This document shows positions 1 to 8,546 of a stretch of DNA of 10,194 nt, piece after piece. Under the pieces are notes generated by a model. The model was not told the DNA's origin. It ran no database searches and saw only the letters and a list, made by a program, of their open reading frames with translations. Every line of letters begins with the position of its first letter. Position 1 is the stretch's first letter. This DNA comes from Clostridia bacterium (GTDB lineage: Bacteria > Bacillota > Clostridia > Christensenellales > CAG-1252): contig SACC01000029.1 of the NCBI GenBank assembly GCA_009928745.1, positions 1-10,194 on the forward strand, written 5' to 3'. The position numbers and the translations under genes are program-made.

Positions 1-564
1 TGATGCTGCGCTAAAGGAAGGCGCTGCCGAGCCATAAGTTGCTGTTTTGTTTTGCGCGTATACCGTGATATTCTTAGCGCTAACTGTCAAAGTCCCTGAA
101 ATATATACTATTGAATAATTCGACGAAGTCAACCCGTAAGGTGTAACGCTATACTGACCGACACCGCTGCCTGTTCCGTAAGCGCTGTTAAAGAATAGCG
201 CTGAATTAAACATTGCAGGAGTATCGCTTGCAACCAAGCCGCTGTAGCTTGCGCTATAAGCGGGAGATACATCGCCGTAATATGCCGTCTTTGCGTCTGC
301 TGTGACCGTAAGCGCCGCCTTGCTAACAGCTAGATTACCAGCGACATATGTCATTGAATAGTTCGCTGCGGCAAGTCCTGCGGGGGTTATCGTGTAATTG
401 CCCACATTACTCCCTGCCACGTATGCGCAGTTATATTCTAAGGATCCGCTAAGTTCTGCCGCGCTTTCACCATTCACATAACCACTGATTTGAGCTGTGA
501 AGGCAGGAGCCGCCGCGCCATAGATTGCGTTCTTACTGTCGGCAACTACAATTAGTTCCGCTTT
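1..564 (-). repeat. Second MBG repeat block (two complete units and the start of a third)
   Basis: MBG units start at Lys1074 and Lys1155. A third begins around residue 1236 and is cut by the window edge. Aligning the first strands gives the same 81-residue spacing as in the upstream block. The block follows an Ig-like module (about 991-1073) that resembles the one at 345-418 ahead of the first block. More repeats probably follow outside the window. Confidence 0.82.
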
Positions 565-3500
565 GACTATCGTTACCTTACGGTTACCCGTAATAGGACT
601 GTAATAGCCGGTAGTATCTTCTATTTTGTAATATACCGTATGCACTCCCGCCTGTGTGAATGTAGGATTCTCAAGATTGTAACTTGATTGGTCTATGCTA
701 TATGTTACCAAACCTGTCTCAAAATCGGTGCTGACAGCTATTGCGTACGCCAGTCCGTCATAGGTTGCGGTTCTGCCTGCTGCAGAATATGCAAAATTGT
801 TTTCTTTTATCTCTATATGTAAGTCGTATACGATGTTGTAGCTTGACGCCATACTGATAGAACCGGATACTATATCGAATCCCGCCCAGTTGAATGTCGC
901 GCCTAACGCTCCGTCCGCAGAGTATACGCCAATATCACCACTTGTTGTTGCTAATGTGCCTGCTACTGCGTCTATTCCGTATAAGCCTGTTATTTCTGTC
1001 CATTCGGACTGCTGCCAAGAGCTACCGTTATACGCAAAGTCCGCGCTAACGCTCACAGTTATTGTGCGCTTTGACACATTGAGCGTGCCTTTGGTAAATA
1101 TTATATTATAATTGTCAGACAAAAGTCCGTCAGTATTAATATCATATTCACCGGCGCCGTTACCCTTGCTATACGCGCATGTAATGCTTAGCGAACCTGA
1201 AAGATCCGCTTGGTCGTTCCCTGCCACAAAGCCCGAATAGCTTGCGCTGTATATGGGAGCAAAGTCGCCGTATACAATATTTTTGTTATCGGCTTTTACC
1301 GTAAGGTCAGTTTTATTAACTGTCAAACTCCCGTCAAAGTACGAGATTACATAATTATTGGATATTATGTTATTGATTGAAATACTGTAATTTCCTACAG
1401 AACTGCCCACAACATAGCCGCAATAGTATGTAAACTCACCGCTCAAATTGGCGGCGGTATCATTATTTACAAAGCCCGAATAGCTCACAGAATATGAAGG
1501 AATTGCCGCTCCGTAACTAACTGACTTGTCCTCCGCAGTTACAGACAAAGCTACCTTGCTTACCGCAAGCGCGCCTTTAACAAAGGTAATATCATAGCTG
1601 TTGGACGCTAGTCCCGACAAGTTTATTGCATAGCTGCCTGCGCTGTTACCCATCTGATATGCGCTTCCTACCACAAGCTCACCTGTCAACGCGCTTTGAT
1701 CTTCTCCGGTGATAAATCCCTCATAGCTTACGGTATAAATTGGCGCATCATCGCCATAATTAATGACTTTGTCTTCTGCTATTATATTCAACGCAACCTT
1801 AAAGACAGTAAGCTTTCCGGCGTAATAGACCATATTGTAGTTGATAGACTCTATTCCGCTAGGCACAACTTCATAAATACCTGCATCACTTCCCTTTCTG
1901 TATCTACACAAGAAAGAGGGCGGAGCTGTAAATTCGCTGCTATCGTCATCGTTAATAAAACCCGAATAGCTTAGCGTAAATGACGGCTTTGCTTCGCCGT
2001 AATATGCAGTTTGGTTATCAGCAGTAACCTTTAACACGCGTTTTTCTACAAAAAGGTTACCTGAAATATAATTTACTTGATAATTATCAGCGCTAAGACC
2101 ACTAACGGTTATATTATAATCCCCAGCGTTCTTCCCCTTTTCATATTCGCATTCAAAGGCAATTTCTCCTGTCAATACGCTTTGATTCTCGCCAGTCAAA
2201 AATCCCTCGTAAGTTGCAGTATAGGCAGGCGCATTTTGACCGTATAGCGTCGTTTTGTCCTCGGCTGTTATAAATATTGGGCGCTTGCTAATAGTAAAAG
2301 TACCGTCTACATATTCTGTGTCATAGTTATTAGAAGTCAATCCGCCAATCCTTATAGTGAATGCGCCCTGCGACAAGGTGCTTGACGCAGTACAAGTTAT
2401 ACCTGCCTCACCGTCAAGATTGCTTATTCCCTCACTACCGACAAATCCCGCGCAATGATATGTAAATTGCGGCATTGTATCACCATAGACCGCCGCTTTA
2501 TTATCCGCAATGATAGTAAGCGGGGCTTTGGCAATAGTCAATATAGCCTGAGAAGTAAACGGATTATGATTGACCCTTTCCACCTTATACATTATTGTAT
2601 ATGATCCCGCATTTGCGTATTTTATTAAAGAAGCTCCGAATTCGCCTTGCGGCTCACTGTAGCTAATGGTATCACCAGCAACTGCGCCCTCTATTGTGAT
2701 ACCGTGTAATAACGAATCATAAACGAGTTCCACATTTTGAGCGGTAATATTTCCTATATCGGCTAAGCCCACATTGATTTCCACAGATTTTGTTGCAGTT
2801 ACTGCGGATAAGCCGGTAACTGAAGCTATAACTTTCACCAACACCGTATAACTTCCTGCGTCAAAATCCGCAAGCGACAGCGTGCTGGCATTGCCATTTA
2901 TCCGCGCGCCGTTTTCATTAGTATGATACCATTCGTAAGCATAGTTGATTGCGCTAAATGTGTTAAGGGATGCGGTAAGACCCACTGTCAAATTCTCCGA
3001 ATAAATTGGCGCGGCGTTATCCGCTGTAAGATTAAGGCCGGTTAGGGGCAAAATTCTTAGCTTGCTATAAGCCGTCAAACCTTCCTCTGGCATCGTGATG
3101 TTGTCTGCGAAATTAATAGGGTTGTTATATGCTGCATCGCTATACCAGGAATCAAATGCGAATCCGCTGGGCACGGACATATTTTCTTCTACGGTGTTAG
3201 CGTATGCAGAAAGGCTTTCGCCTGGCTCAACTTTGGAGGAAAACAGCGTTGTACCACCCATTAAAAATACTAATTCGCTGTTAATTGCCTGATACTCGGC
3301 GCGAACTGTCAAATCTGACCTGACATTAGTGAACGCTACGCTCCAACCGGTAAAAATATTATCTGCTTTGTCGGGCACTATGGGAGCAACGGCAGACTGA
3401 CCGTATTCTATAGTTTGAGCTGCCTGCCCGTCAACCGCGAGTACGTTACCCAAATCATCGGTGAACACCACCTGATATGTAATGGTTTCGTACATTGCAT

Positions 3501-3783
3501 ACAATGCGATATCATCGCTGAGTAAACTTTCCAGCGTATAATCAGTGGTTAAGGAAAGGTCAATATACCAGCCTGCAAAAGTCTTTCCTTCCTTTTGAGG
3601 CGCATATTCAAGAACCTCTTCTACCGTCTTTGCTTCTACTGTTTTTAACAGAGTTTCGCCGTCATAGTAGTTGATGGTAAAAGTTATTTCTTCCGCATCG
3701 GGCTCGAATTGACAGGCGCACATACCTAGTATCAAGCACGTTATTAAAAAAACCGCTAATGCCAAAGTAATTTTCTTTTTCAT
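1..3783 (-). CDS. Large surface lipoprotein with InlB-type and MBG repeats (partial, C-terminus beyond window)
   Basis: The reading frame is open from ATG at 3783 to the window edge, giving 1261 codons without a stop. Residues 2-4 are lysines, followed by a hydrophobic stretch (5-21) and the sequence GMCACQF. This fits a type II signal peptide with Cys24 (or Cys22) as the lipidated residue, although the lipobox is not perfect. Residues 33-99, 101-166 and 168-242 look like three InlB/Flg_new (Listeria-Bacteroides) repeats, with 'FAGWY', 'FTGWS' and 'FDSWY' cores. Residues 245-338 and 345-418 look Ig-like. Six MBG (YGX-type) repeats follow from residue 419 to 904, each starting with a TADNK-like strand and a YG[DQEA] turn. 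A divergent region (905-1073) comes next, then two more MBG repeats and the start of a third. The likely role is adhesion or cell-surface scaffolding outside the membrane; no enzyme motif is visible. It is fourth in the ABC operon, 13 bases after the upstream stop, with an excellent ribosome binding site. Family assignment is from recognisable motifs; the ligand is unknown. Confidence 0.9.
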   Translation of the reverse strand, partial: MKKKITLALAVFLITCLILGMCACQFEPDAEEITFTINYYDGETLLKTVEAKTVEEVLEYAPQKEGKTFAGWYIDLSLTTDYTLESLLSDDIALYAMYETITYQVVFTDDLGNVLAVDGQAAQTIEYGQSAVAPIVPDKADNIFTGWSVAFTNVRSDLTVRAEYQAINSELVFLMGGTTLFSSKVEPGESLSAYANTVEENMSVPSGFAFDSWYSDAAYNNPINFADNITMPEEGLTAYSKLRILPLTGLNLTADNAAPIYSENLTVGLTASLNTFSAINYAYEWYHTNENGARINGNASTLSLADFDAGSYTVLVKVIASVTGLSAVTATKSVEINVGLADIGNITAQNVELVYDSLLHGITIEGAVAGDTISYSEPQGEFGASLIKYANAGSYTIMYKVERVNHNPFTSQAILTIAKAPLTIIADNKAAVYGDTMPQFTYHCAGFVGSEGISNLDGEAGITCTASSTLSQGAFTIRIGGLTSNNYDTEYVDGTFTISKRPIFITAEDKTTLYGQNAPAYTATYEGFLTGENQSVLTGEIAFECEYEKGKNAGDYNITVSGLSADNYQVNYISGNLFVEKRVLKVTADNQTAYYGEAKPSFTLSYSGFINDDDSSEFTAPPSFLCRYRKGSDAGIYEVVPSGIESINYNMVYYAGKLTVFKVALNIIAEDKVINYGDDAPIYTVSYEGFITGEDQSALTGELVVGSAYQMGNSAGSYAINLSGLASNSYDITFVKGALAVSKVALSVTAEDKSVSYGAAIPSYSVSYSGFVNNDTAANLSGEFTYYCGYVVGSSVGNYSISINNIISNNYVISYFDGSLTVNKTDLTVKADNKNIVYGDFAPIYSASYSGFVAGNDQADLSGSLSITCAYSKGNGAGEYDINTDGLLSDNYNIIFTKGTLNVSKRTITVSVSADFAYNGSSWQQSEWTEITGLYGIDAVAGTLATTSGDIGVYSADGALGATFNWAGFDIVSGSISMASSYNIVYDLHIEIKENNFAYSAAGRTATYDGLAYAIAVSTDFETGLVTYSIDQSSYNLENPTFTQAGVHTVYYKIEDTTGYYSPITGNRKVTIVKAELIVVADSKNAIYGAAAPAFTAQISGYVNGESAAELSGSLEYNCAYVAGSNVGNYTITPAGLAAANYSMTYVAGNLAVSKAALTVTADAKTAYYGDVSPAYSASYSGLVASDTPAMFNSALFFNSAYGTGSGVGQYSVTPYGLTSSNYSIVYISGTLTVSAKNITVYAQNKTATYGSAAPSFSAAS
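1069..2529 (-). repeat. Six tandem MBG (YGX-type) repeats, 243 bp each
   Basis: The protein-level repeats begin at Lys419, 500, 581, 662, 743 and 824, and the next module starts at residue 905. The period is therefore exactly 81 residues (243 bp) with no insertion or deletion. Each unit has a TADNK/TAEDK-like first strand, YG at offsets 14-15, a Pro at offset 19, Y[SEA]GF-like residues near offsets 25-28, and a closing 'NY....' strand ending in 'G.L.V.K'. DNA identity between units is low apart from short words. One 15-base word is shared by 1228-1242 and 1471-1485 and, with one mismatch, 1957-1971, exactly one and two further periods away. The array is therefore old rather than freshly amplified. 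Confidence 0.88.
3058..3687 (-). repeat. Three InlB/Flg_new-type repeats in the N-terminal part of the lipoprotein
   Basis: Three successive 65-75-residue units (residues 33-99, 101-166, 168-242) share an initial beta strand (TFTINYYDG, TYQVVFTDD, ELVFLMGG). Each then has a hydrophobic-G/S-W core (FAGWY, FTGWS, FDSWY) and a closing strand that ends in 'LYAMY', 'VRAEY' or 'TAYSK'. This is the pattern of Listeria-Bacteroides repeats, which form beta-grasp-like modules in bacterial surface proteins. The third unit is the most divergent. Confidence 0.75.
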
Positions 3784-3787
3784 ACTA

Positions 3788-3798
3788 TCTCCTTCCTT
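3788..3798 (-). promoter_or_regulatory. Strong ribosome binding site for the repeat lipoprotein
   Basis: On the minus strand AAGGAAGGAGA precedes ATG at 3783, with AAGGAG ending five bases before the start. Its first two bases are the last two bases of the TAA stop of the upstream gene. This supports both the start choice and co-translation. Confidence 0.85.
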
Positions 3799-6700
3799 AT
3801 TCCGCTACGGGAATCACGTATGCAGTTCCGCTCTCGATTTCCTGCCTCTGCAAATTATAATCGTTTTGTGAATTTTTGTTATACATATAGAATCTAAAAT
3901 CTGAATATCCGGCGGCAAGCGGCAAAACTGTACCCTGAAGATACAATATATCGTTAATATCTTGCTCACGCCCTTCGGACAAAACCGATAAATTTATTCG
4001 GTATTGCTCCATTGCCTCTCCCGCAAAGGTTTTAGTATCAACGTAAGAATAATTGTATCCGCCGCCATACATTGCTATACCGCCGTGTACATATGCCTTT
4101 TGGTCTACAATTGATAATATGTCAGAATATCCTGTGTGCGTACTATATACCTTGTCAATCATCGCAGATATGTCAAGAGTTAAGAATGCTTGCGCGTTAT
4201 CCGCTGTTTCTATTAGTGTTGAGCTGTCAATGTTTTCCAGCTTTTTCCAGTCCAGCAACTTGACGTTGCCTTCAAGATGCAATGCGCATGCGTATGAGGT
4301 AGACGCCATATCTTTCCAATTATTTACATTAGCGCTAGAATATCCTGATAACATAATGCCAGAAAAATGCGTCTCCATACCAATCGAGAACAAGCCTGAG
4401 GTAGCCAATACGCAATTACGGATTGTAACATCGGTGATAAGGTATTTCTCTTTGAAGTATTCATCATCGGCGTTCGTGGTATCGAACGGATTATAAGGCT
4501 CGCCGTTCTGTCTAGTAAGTTTGCTCGGCTCAAAAGTCAACTCCGAATCCCCTTTGCTTTTTACCGCGCGATTTGAGCCGATTTTTACAATAAACTCGCG
4601 AGCTGATGTCAAAATACAGCTTTCCAGCAATACTGTCACCCGCTCGTCGATGGCGTTTATTTGATTGACCGATTCGATTATCGGACTACTCCCAACGGTT
4701 TTGCCGCCAAATATTCTGACAACGGTGCGTCCGTTGCTGACGCGGCTATTCTTAACCGTCGCATTCGCCATAATCTCCAATGTTGTGCCTGTATAATTAA
4801 GCTTTGAAAGATTGTATTCATTATTCTCAACAAGACTTTCGTCGTTACAGCCTTTTAGCACTACGTTATTGAGCGTTATTCCATCCGTTCTGACCAAAAA
4901 CACTATATTATCCTGTGCTTTTACTGCCGCTGTCGAAACGGATACAAAATCAAGCGGTCCCTTGAACAATAGCGGAACTCCGGTATTATCCGAAGCTTGC
5001 GTAATGTATTCGCCGTTGATAAAATAACCGTTGCCGTACACGTCGTTTTTGAACTCTACAAGATAATATACGCTTGGTCTTTCCTGCCCTTTGTTTTTAT
5101 AAAACTGCCAATCATAAGTTGTAGGAAGCTGTTTTGCCATGGCTTTTAGCTCCGACAAAGTCGCTCCCTGCCGTCCCAGCATTATATTGCTGTTAAGTAC
5201 TATTTTTTTGCCGTCCTCGCTTGCTTTGACCAGTTCGGCATAAGAAGACACGCTAACACCTTCGCTAACCGCGCGCAGCGTTACGCTTGCCGATATGTTT
5301 TCCTTAAAATAATCTGCGTAGAGCCACTTCGCAGTAACGGTGACTACACCTTCGTCAACAGCGTTTACCTTGAATCCGGTTAGCGTGACATAAGGCGACA
5401 GCACCGAATTATCGGATGAGACAAAATTTAGCTCTTTTCCTGCATAATTAATCAGTCCTTGATCAGTGCGCATTTTAATTGCGAGTTCCGGTCGGTCGCT
5501 CACATATTCTCCGTTGTCTATTCTTTGACTGCCGACAGCGAGAATATCCTCAATACCGTAAGTTGCGGCATTAGCTAAAAATTCTATGGAAGATACTGGC
5601 GCTACCACGCGTACGGTTTTAACAGTAACAGCGACTTCGACTGAATCGTTATACGCGGTTACTGTAAGGGTGGTAAGACCTTCTGCGAGCGCCGTAATTC
5701 TATAGATCCCCGAGAAGGCTGTCTCGGCTAACTGCAAAAGTTCTCCGCCGCTTGACCACTCGTATGTAACATCATCGTCATAAGGTTCTATTTGTGCGGC
5801 ATAAATAACCGCCGAGCCTTTTTTATGAATAATTAAATCGGCTGAACTCAGATGATATCCTGTAAATATTCCAAGATTATAATCTGCGAAAACAAGTTTT
5901 ATTGTATTGCTTAAGCCTCCGGCGGTAATATTGATCGACAACTCTGCCGCATGCCCATAATTGAGCCTCAAACGCACCTTGAACTGCGTTTCAGAATCGT
6001 TAAGCGGAGTAATAGTATAGCTTTGCACTCCGCCCATTCCCTCACCTGCAAGGATTATATCCGCGCCGCCCGCTGTCTTTTCCAACAAAAATTCGGCATA
6101 TTCGGCATTAAGCGGACACAGCAGCTCGCCGTTTTCACCGCCGTTGACGGTTAATCCCGACAGTGTCTGTTGAGGCTCGACATTGAGTCTTATTCTCCGT
6201 TTTACATTTTCGTTAAGGCTGTTATCGCTGTCAACTGTTAATGTAACGCTTCCCGAAAGCTTTGCTATTGCTTTGCCGGTAATCGGATTAATCTCAAAAA
6301 TATTGCTGTTGTCGCTTGTCCATAATATATCGCCGCTCGATAAATTCTTGGGATTCACTCCTACTGAGCAACTGTACAAACCGCTGGTAATGTTAGCGTA
6401 ATAATCGTATTCACCGTTGTCTATCGGCGTCAGTTCAAGCGCTTCGCCGGCAGCGTTCTCGAGCGCAGGCAAGAGTCTCAGCACCTTTGTGCTGTAAGAG
6501 CTGACAATTATACTATCCGAATAACCGCCTGTTGCAGATACTACAGAGACCTTTGCTCTTCCCGTGCCTCTAAGCGTTAATAGACCGCTTAGAGAGTCAA
6601 TTTCAATATCGGCGGGCGCTTCACCCGCGACACCCGCTATAGTATAAGAAAAGTTTTTGTTCTTTGCGTTTAACGGCTCTACCTCGGCAGTGATATATAT

Positions 6701-6877
6701 ATCGTTGGCATAATTCGCCATATCAAGACTCAATATACCGTCCTCAGTCTGTGTTGTGATATGTATGCCGCTTGCCGGAATCTCTACAATAATCCCGACA
6801 GTCTTTGTAACGGTGAATATTGTAAGCATAAGCATAATGGGAAGGAATAGCATTAACGCCATAATACGTTTCTTCAT
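3797..6877 (-). CDS. Membrane-anchored exoprotein with Ig-like domains and a probable beta-helix region
   Basis: This 1026-residue protein starts with MKKR and one hydrophobic segment (about 6-28). There is no clear AXA cleavage site or lipobox, so an uncleaved N-terminal anchor is likely. Residues 45-128, 140-235, 340-425 and 430-535 look like Big2-type Ig-like domains, for example the 'FEINPITGKAIA..SGSVTLTV' pattern at 194-215. From about 545 the pattern changes. 'KKIVLNSNIMLG' (557-568) and 'DVYGNGYFINGEYI' (612-625) resemble the opening of secreted right-handed beta-helix proteins. Rungs such as 'ITLNNVVLKGC' (667-677), 'ATVKNSRVSNG' (706-716) and 'DVTIRNCVLATSG' (816-828) follow, up to about 900. 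The last 125 residues are unassigned. No sortase motif or second membrane segment is seen. The ATG lies one base after the permease stop. I infer an extracytoplasmic partner of the ABC complex; no catalytic residues were recognised. Confidence 0.9.
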   Translation of the reverse strand: MKKRIMALMLFLPIMLMLTIFTVTKTVGIIVEIPASGIHITTQTEDGILSLDMANYANDIYITAEVEPLNAKNKNFSYTIAGVAGEAPADIEIDSLSGLLTLRGTGRAKVSVVSATGGYSDSIIVSSYSTKVLRLLPALENAAGEALELTPIDNGEYDYYANITSGLYSCSVGVNPKNLSSGDILWTSDNSNIFEINPITGKAIAKLSGSVTLTVDSDNSLNENVKRRIRLNVEPQQTLSGLTVNGGENGELLCPLNAEYAEFLLEKTAGGADIILAGEGMGGVQSYTITPLNDSETQFKVRLRLNYGHAAELSINITAGGLSNTIKLVFADYNLGIFTGYHLSSADLIIHKKGSAVIYAAQIEPYDDDVTYEWSSGGELLQLAETAFSGIYRITALAEGLTTLTVTAYNDSVEVAVTVKTVRVVAPVSSIEFLANAATYGIEDILAVGSQRIDNGEYVSDRPELAIKMRTDQGLINYAGKELNFVSSDNSVLSPYVTLTGFKVNAVDEGVVTVTAKWLYADYFKENISASVTLRAVSEGVSVSSYAELVKASEDGKKIVLNSNIMLGRQGATLSELKAMAKQLPTTYDWQFYKNKGQERPSVYYLVEFKNDVYGNGYFINGEYITQASDNTGVPLLFKGPLDFVSVSTAAVKAQDNIVFLVRTDGITLNNVVLKGCNDESLVENNEYNLSKLNYTGTTLEIMANATVKNSRVSNGRTVVRIFGGKTVGSSPIIESVNQINAIDERVTVLLESCILTSAREFIVKIGSNRAVKSKGDSELTFEPSKLTRQNGEPYNPFDTTNADDEYFKEKYLITDVTIRNCVLATSGLFSIGMETHFSGIMLSGYSSANVNNWKDMASTSYACALHLEGNVKLLDWKKLENIDSSTLIETADNAQAFLTLDISAMIDKVYSTHTGYSDILSIVDQKAYVHGGIAMYGGGYNYSYVDTKTFAGEAMEQYRINLSVLSEGREQDINDILYLQGTVLPLAAGYSDFRFYMYNKNSQNDYNLQRQEIESGTAYVIPVAE

Positions 6878-6878
6878 A

Positions 6879-8543
6879 CTAATCCCCCTCCGTCATCTCA
6901 TAAAACCGTTTTTTCAGTCCTGTGAGAAGGTACGCAACCGCTCCGCCGCAAATTGCTATTGCGCTTAAACCTACAAACGCTATTGTTAATAAAGCCGAGT
7001 TTTGTCCGTTTAAGCTACCGTTGTAGAGGGAAAAGAATAAAGCCAAACCGCCAAGCGCCGCAGTAAGCGTCAGTCCGACAATTATAATTGTCGATATCGT
7101 AGAATTAGATTCGGTAATCTCGCAGTCTTCATCGGTTGAAAAGGTAGGACGGTTCAAGTCCTTCCTTGTGGCAAAGCATATTTGCGCTTCCGCAAGCGCC
7201 ATAGCCACAAAAAACAAGAACGCGAAGTCGCCAAAGTTAATATAGCCGGACAGAAGCACCACAAGACCGCTTGCAAGCGTGGACGCAAAGGCAACTATCG
7301 AGCAAAATATTATCTTTGCGCCAATAATCTGTTCGTAAGGAATGGGCATTGTTTTCATAGCGTAAAAAGCCGGACCCTCACGGCTGATATTGGTTGCGCA
7401 GAATGTATTGGTAAGCGTTCCGAACAATAGCACCACGAATATTGCAAGTTCAAAATTATTTTTACTGAATACAAGCGTCTCCAAAAGGTCGCTGCCTATT
7501 CCCATACAAAAATACACCATAAGCGGCATAACTGCCGCCACAGAAAAATATTGAAAAGCGTAGCTAGGGGTACGGAATACGAGTTTGAATTCCTTTGCGA
7601 CAAGGGCAATCATAATATGTTTTTTGCGAATATCAGGCACTGACGTATACAAGAATTTTTTGTTAGCGGAAGTACGGGCGTGGTTAGCTTTGTTGAACAA
7701 CAGATTAACAACCAAAAATCCCGCCGCGCTAGCAACGGCGGTAGTAAGCGTCACCAATAATATATTGGTCGCAATATCACGCTTTAACAGCAATCCCGCC
7801 ATAACATTGGAAGGATACAAATATTTGGTTCCTTCAATTATAGTCCGCATTACTGATTCTTTGAAGAAAAACCTGAGTTCGCCTGTTGTGAGCATAGTTT
7901 TCATAAAATCGAGTATTGACGAATACCCCCAGAACACAAGTCCTGTGGCTGCCGTTACCAAAACAAGCAGCAAAGCGTATTTTGACTGAACGAACCGCTT
8001 AAGATAAAAAACGGGGAAACAAAAGATACTGGAAAAAGCCAAGGTAATCAAAGGGAATAACAAGCACATTGCGACTGTCATTACGATATAATAAGCGCTT
8101 TGCGCTGCAACTACTGCAAAGGTTAAGTTAATCGGCAAAATCGTCATTAAGAACACAATAACCTGTTTTGCGTACAATATTATTAGTTTTGAATAAAATA
8201 TGGTGCTTGGCGCGATGGGCAAGGTAATCAGTAGTTTTTGATCCTCACTCTCAAAAATAGCAAAATTAATTGCTTTTATTCCACTGAAAACACCAAAAAC
8301 AAAAAGCGCCGAATAAATGAATGTCAAAAGCTCAAACTGCCTTGCCGGCACGTCAAGCGCATTGTTAATCCTTATTGCGCAGTACATATCAATGAACCGC
8401 GCGAATACAACAACTACTACAGCTATCACTGCGCCAGTAAGAAGCAAGGATAAAATATTGCCTGAAATATCCAGACGGGATTTATCGCGTCTAAAAACCG
8501 ATAATCTTTCGGCTATTTGTTTACGCAGTAACACCCAAAGCAT
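6879..8543 (-). CDS. ABC-2-type transporter permease, about 12 TM segments, probable fused pseudo-dimer
   Basis: The 554-residue product is highly hydrophobic. Likely membrane segments lie near residues 30-52, 72-92, 118-145, 148-176, 188-208, 260-283, 331-349, 362-384, 408-432, 436-456, 482-506 and 518-542. A charged cytoplasmic N-terminus (RKQIAERLSVFRRDKSR) is typical of ABC-2 permeases. Two matching motifs occur, one per half: acidic residues then 'LLITLPIAPSTIFYSKL' (about 99-120), and 'SREGPAFYAMKTMPIPYEQI' (about 387-406) running into 'GAKI'. The second resembles large bacterial 'putative ABC exporter' permeases. The usual single-unit ABC-2 permease is about half this size, so two 6-TM halves appear fused. 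It sits three bases after the ATPase gene and should form the membrane channel driven by it. The substrate is not deducible. Export or force transmission is more likely than import, since no substrate-binding protein of the importer type is present. Confidence 0.9.
   Translation of the reverse strand: MLWVLLRKQIAERLSVFRRDKSRLDISGNILSLLLTGAVIAVVVVVFARFIDMYCAIRINNALDVPARQFELLTFIYSALFVFGVFSGIKAINFAIFESEDQKLLITLPIAPSTIFYSKLIILYAKQVIVFLMTILPINLTFAVVAAQSAYYIVMTVAMCLLFPLITLAFSSIFCFPVFYLKRFVQSKYALLLVLVTAATGLVFWGYSSILDFMKTMLTTGELRFFFKESVMRTIIEGTKYLYPSNVMAGLLLKRDIATNILLVTLTTAVASAAGFLVVNLLFNKANHARTSANKKFLYTSVPDIRKKHIMIALVAKEFKLVFRTPSYAFQYFSVAAVMPLMVYFCMGIGSDLLETLVFSKNNFELAIFVVLLFGTLTNTFCATNISREGPAFYAMKTMPIPYEQIIGAKIIFCSIVAFASTLASGLVVLLSGYINFGDFAFLFFVAMALAEAQICFATRKDLNRPTFSTDEDCEITESNSTISTIIIVGLTLTAALGGLALFFSLYNGSLNGQNSALLTIAFVGLSAIAICGGAVAYLLTGLKKRFYEMTEGD
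6883..6891 (-). promoter_or_regulatory. Ribosome binding site inside the last permease codons
   Basis: GGAGGGGGA on the minus strand lies five bases before the ATG at 6877. It is formed by the codons for the last permease residues (Glu-Gly-Asp). With a one-base gap between stop and start, translation of the two genes is probably coupled. Confidence 0.85.
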
Positions 8544-8546
8544 TTC

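Noticed and set aside
1..2529. Regularly spaced short DNA words about 243 bases apart, considered as a CRISPR array or non-coding tandem repeat
   Set aside because: The spacing and frame match the protein-level MBG repeats exactly, the words are codons of the Y-S-G-F segment, and the intervening sequence is coding and related.
890..3292. Several plus-strand frames of 65-92 codons
   Set aside because: All are antisense to the uninterrupted 1261-codon minus-strand frame, which carries signal peptide, InlB-type and MBG domains.
1..3783. Possible stop-codon reassignment or frameshift in the long repeat gene
   Set aside because: The frame read through all 1261 codons without an in-frame stop, and all repeats stay in phase.
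4053..4496. Plus-strand open frame of 147 codons
   Set aside because: It lies fully antisense to the 1026-residue exoprotein gene, has no recognisable domain and no good ribosome binding site. The minus-strand frame has clear domain patterns.
3797..6877. Sortase or C-terminal anchoring of the exoprotein
   Set aside because: The C-terminus (ending VIPVAE) has no LPXTG-like motif, hydrophobic tail or basic end; only the N-terminal segment can anchor it.
7585..7989. Plus-strand open frame of 134 codons
   Set aside because: It is the complement of the permease's hydrophobic coding sequence, with no family features of its own.
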